From positions 16,526 to 80,525 of the forward strand of contig JAFQSY010000004.1 of the NCBI GenBank assembly GCA_017409265.1: a stretch of 64,000 nucleotides of DNA, read 5' to 3'. Source of the stretch: Clostridia bacterium. GTDB taxonomy: Bacteria; Bacillota; Clostridia; Oscillospirales; Acutalibacteraceae. Both the position numbers and the translations under genes were made by a program. Positions 61,357-64,000 of the stretch are shown here, piece after piece (position 1 is the first letter of the stretch; each line of letters starts with the position of its first letter). Under the pieces are notes generated by a model, which was not told the DNA's origin, did not search any database, and saw nothing but the letters and a program-made list of their open reading frames with translations.

Positions 61357-63693
61357 TTATCCTTTCAATCGAAAATCCTTGCAGGCTTCACTCTTGAAAA
61401 CCAGTTCAAGAACCCGTCCCGCAGACAAATTCAATGCAGCTTTGTTGAGTCTGCCGTTTTTCAATTCTTCTTCAAGTTTTTTTGCAACGGCTTTTGTGCC
61501 GGGCATAATCAGGTCATTACCCGCATTTATTGCCTGAGGATATGAGCATTGCTCAGTTGCATTCCAATCGCTCATTACCAGACCGTCAAAGCCCCATTCA
61601 TTCCTGAGAACACGAGTGCAGAAATCATAACTGTTGCAAACATATTTTCCGTTGACACGGTTATAAGATGACATAACAGTCCAAGGTTTCCCCTCTGTAA
61701 CAGCAATACGAAATGCACGAAGATAAATTTCCCTCAATGCTCTTTGAGAAACATTGGCAGAGACATTCATTCGATTGTCTTCTTGATTATTGCAACAGAA
61801 ATGCTTTTGAGCAACACCCACTCCGCCGGCACTCTGAACGCCTCGGGTGATGGCTGCCGCTATCTTGCCCGAAACAACAGGGTCCTCAGAATAATACTCA
61901 AAATTTCTGCCGCAAAGAGGATTCCTGTGAATATTCAGTCCCGGTGCAAGCCAGACAGAAACGCCGATTTCAAGCATTTCTCTGCCTACTGCGGCACCGA
62001 TTTTTTCTATCAGCTGTGTATTCCAGGTCTGAGCCTGCACGGTTTCGCTTGGCCAGGCGGTCATATAGCGATAAACGGTTTTGTATCTGCCCGGAGCTTT
62101 TTTCAGAATCGGGCTGATTTTTCTGAGCCAACCCCAATTCCAATCTTTTGGCAACCCGTCGGGATAACGAGGAATTGCATTAGCTGTCAGAGAAGCCGAT
62201 TGATTTACATTCAGACCTGCAGGCCCGTCTGCCATTGCAATATTGGGAATACCCTTTTTCAACAGCTTTGTACAGGTGCGTCCTGCCGCCCCCATAACAT
62301 TGTTATAGCAGCGTATATCATAGCCGCCACCGGTTACAAGGCGGATTTTATCCCGTTCCGAGAGGCTGTCAAGCAAAGACTGTATCGGAGAAGAAAATGT
62401 TTTGATAATTTGTTCAGGAATATCTTTTCCGATAGGTTTTACTGTTTCCAAAACCTTTTCTTTTAAATCAAATTTTCCGATTTCGGTATTGTTCAGAAAG
62501 ACGGTGTATTCTCCCGATTCTAAAATAAATGCTGATTTATCTTCACAAAAAGAAGCAATATCCGCCAAATTGAATTTGACAGTGATTTTTTGAGTTTCGG
62601 CGGGTGAAAGTGTTTTTGTTTTTGCGAAAGCAACAAGACTTTTCTTCTCACAACCGTTTTCGCTTTCAGGTTTTGAAATAAAAACCATTAAAGTTTCTTT
62701 GCCGTTATATGCTCCCGTATTCGTGACGGATACAACCGCTTCGCATTCGCTGATATTTTCGGTTTTATATGAAAATTCCGTATAACTGAGTCCGTGTCCA
62801 AACGGATATCGGGGTTTTATATTATGCTTGTCAAACCATCTGTAGCCAACATAAATATCTTCGTAATATTCTTCATTTTCCAAATCACCGTTTCGGTGGC
62901 CGAAGGTTTCGGCGCTCGGATAATCTTCGTATTCTTTTGCCCAAGTGTCAGTAAGTCTTCCGCTCGGAGTAATCTTGCCTGTTATCACATCCGCAAGCGC
63001 ATTGCCGCCTTCTGCACCGCCTTGACCTGACAAGATCACTGCATCGGGTTTGATTTCATCAAAAACAGACAAATCCATAACGCTGCCGCAATTAAGAACA
63101 ACAATAAGGTTTTTATAGTGTTTGCGCAGCGTGCGAAGGCTGTTTTCTTCAATATCGGAAAGAAGAAAGTCACCTTTTTCTACTCTGCGGTCATGACCTT
63201 CTCCCGCCTGTCTTGAAATAACATAAACTGCGTTATCGGTTTCTTTCGTCAGTTCATCCTCAAGAATCGGAGTGCAGGAAGGATAAGGCTTCGGATGTTC
63301 TCCTATATAAATGAACATCTGCATAGTCTGAATGGGATTATATTTTTTAATCTGATTTTCAAGCTCCGCTTTCCAGGTGGCAATTTCATCCTCATATTTC
63401 TTCTGAAAGCGGTCCATCCATAAAGTATCGGGATATGTGAATCCCGCATTTTTCAAACCATCTTCAACGGTAACGCTGTAACGCTCCTGAACATCACCGC
63501 TGCCCGACCCGCCTTTAACTGTCATTCGGCTTCCCGGACCGTAAAGTGCAATTTTTTGAGGATTCAAAGGAAGAACTCCGTTATTTTCGAGCAACACAAT
63601 ACCCTCTGCCGCAGCTTCTCTTGCCAAAGCACGGTTGTTTCGTTCTCTTTGAGATTCATTCGGTGAATCGGCACCGAGTAATTGAAATTTCAT
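61357..63693 (-). CDS. GH3 beta-glucosidase with swapped domain order
   Basis: 778 residues, no signal peptide. The usual C-terminal alpha/beta sandwich comes first (about 20-310: AREAAAEGIVLLENNGVLPL, GQGGAEGGNALADVITG, RYPFGHGLSYTEF), then a fibronectin-like part (about 320-410), and then the TIM-barrel domain, with nucleophile Asp709 in GLVMSDW. This inverted order is known in some ruminal GH3 enzymes. It probably cleaves beta-glucosides or related chains in the cytoplasm. It overlaps the GH78 gene by 4 bases (ATGA). Confidence 0.9.
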   Translation of the reverse strand: MKFQLLGADSPNESQRERNNRALAREAAAEGIVLLENNGVLPLNPQKIALYGPGSRMTVKGGSGSGDVQERYSVTVEDGLKNAGFTYPDTLWMDRFQKKYEDEIATWKAELENQIKKYNPIQTMQMFIYIGEHPKPYPSCTPILEDELTKETDNAVYVISRQAGEGHDRRVEKGDFLLSDIEENSLRTLRKHYKNLIVVLNCGSVMDLSVFDEIKPDAVILSGQGGAEGGNALADVITGKITPSGRLTDTWAKEYEDYPSAETFGHRNGDLENEEYYEDIYVGYRWFDKHNIKPRYPFGHGLSYTEFSYKTENISECEAVVSVTNTGAYNGKETLMVFISKPESENGCEKKSLVAFAKTKTLSPAETQKITVKFNLADIASFCEDKSAFILESGEYTVFLNNTEIGKFDLKEKVLETVKPIGKDIPEQIIKTFSSPIQSLLDSLSERDKIRLVTGGGYDIRCYNNVMGAAGRTCTKLLKKGIPNIAMADGPAGLNVNQSASLTANAIPRYPDGLPKDWNWGWLRKISPILKKAPGRYKTVYRYMTAWPSETVQAQTWNTQLIEKIGAAVGREMLEIGVSVWLAPGLNIHRNPLCGRNFEYYSEDPVVSGKIAAAITRGVQSAGGVGVAQKHFCCNNQEDNRMNVSANVSQRALREIYLRAFRIAVTEGKPWTVMSSYNRVNGKYVCNSYDFCTRVLRNEWGFDGLVMSDWNATEQCSYPQAINAGNDLIMPGTKAVAKKLEEELKNGRLNKAALNLSAGRVLELVFKSEACKDFRLKG

Positions 63694-64000
63694 AAGGACC
63701 GCTCCTTTGTAATCTTTTCAGAATGTATGTGAATTCCGCTTGTGAGCCTGATTTTTTTGCCGCTCGGCATAATCAACTCACATTCGGTTGATACAGGAAC
63801 CTCTGCTGATATTGTAAATTCGTCGTTTTCAATATGCCAGCTAACGGCAATCATACCGTAAGGTGTCTGAACACCGCCTTTTGCCCAACCGATTCCGCCA
63901 CCCGACACGGGTTTGACACAGAAATTACGATATCCGCCGCTTGTTGCCTCGATTCCGAGGATGCGGCGATAGAAAAAGTCTCCCACGGCACCGTATGCAT
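63690..64000 (-). CDS. GH78 alpha-L-rhamnosidase, C-terminal end
   Basis: The frame stays open to the right edge of the window; only about 103 residues are visible. AYGAVGDFFYRRILGIE and the following YRNFCVKPV stretch are typical of the end of GH78 rhamnosidases, where the barrel meets the last beta domain. It overlaps the GH3 start by 4 bases. With GH3 and GH1 it forms an operon suited to taking apart rhamnose-capped glucosides such as plant flavonoid glycosides. Confidence 0.8.
   Translation of the reverse strand, partial: AYGAVGDFFYRRILGIEATSGGYRNFCVKPVSGGGIGWAKGGVQTPYGMIAVSWHIENDEFTISAEVPVSTECELIMPSGKKIRLTSGIHIHSEKITKERSL

Noticed and set aside
1-64000. CRISPR array or rRNA operon
   Set aside because: No evenly spaced direct repeats and no rRNA-like sequence were seen on either strand.

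Overview
The window reads as chromosomal DNA of a low-to-mid-GC, Gram-positive Clostridia, most likely a gut Oscillospiraceae/Ruminococcaceae-type organism. The evidence is Bacillus-like housekeeping genes (darA, holB, ricT, yaaL, bofA, walJ, rlmH, ftsEX), sigma-A promoters, a teichoic-acid-type locus and many sugar-scavenging enzymes. BofA points to a spore-forming lineage. No rRNA, CRISPR array, complete prophage or complete insertion sequence was seen.

Layout. 1-2.95 kb: end of queG, then darA, holB, ricT and a small ferredoxin. 3.1-6.75 kb: a secreted phosphatase, TspO and a secreted lipase-like hydrolase. 6.8-8.4 kb: a compact regulatory module. A CI/LexA-like S24 repressor gene diverges from a gene for a sigma-region-4/XRE protein, with a perfect SOS box in the promoter spacer and two matching candidate operators. 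8.4-14 kb: division locus cdaR-like regulator, ftsE, ftsX, LytM/EnvC-like hydrolase factor and a degenerate S41 protease. 14.6-23.4 kb: murA, walJ, an M23 peptidase, rlmH, gap, a pseudouridine synthase, an unknown gene behind a large hairpin, greA and lysS.

23.4-32 kb: a surface-polymer cluster in teichoic-acid style. It has two GT2 enzymes, a TagG/TagH-like exporter, TarI- and TarJ-like enzymes for CDP-ribitol, another GT2 and two TarB/TarF-like polyolphosphate transferases meeting tail to tail, ending at tRNA-Gln(CUG). 32-45.7 kb: sugar metabolism. Two GH78 alpha-L-rhamnosidases, manA, an ABC-F protein, a GNAT enzyme, a Gfo/Idh oxidoreductase, an AraD-like epimerase, a GPH sugar symporter and the yaaL-bofA pair. 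45.9-49.1 kb: ileS of the long, eukaryote-like type.

49.1-58.8 kb: secreted and membrane proteins. Metallophosphatase, sodium symporter, SGNH hydrolase, PI-PLC-like enzyme, SulP transporter, a BspA-type surface protein with a 54-residue downstream ORF, and a CapA-type protein. 59.0-60.0 kb: a small mobile-element remnant (DUF6809-like, TnpV). 60.0-64.0 kb: a beta-glycosidase operon (GH78 fragment, GH3, GH1).

The strongest candidate for a system worth study is the damage-responsive switch at 6.8-8.4 kb. It has phage-like control logic but no phage structural genes nearby.
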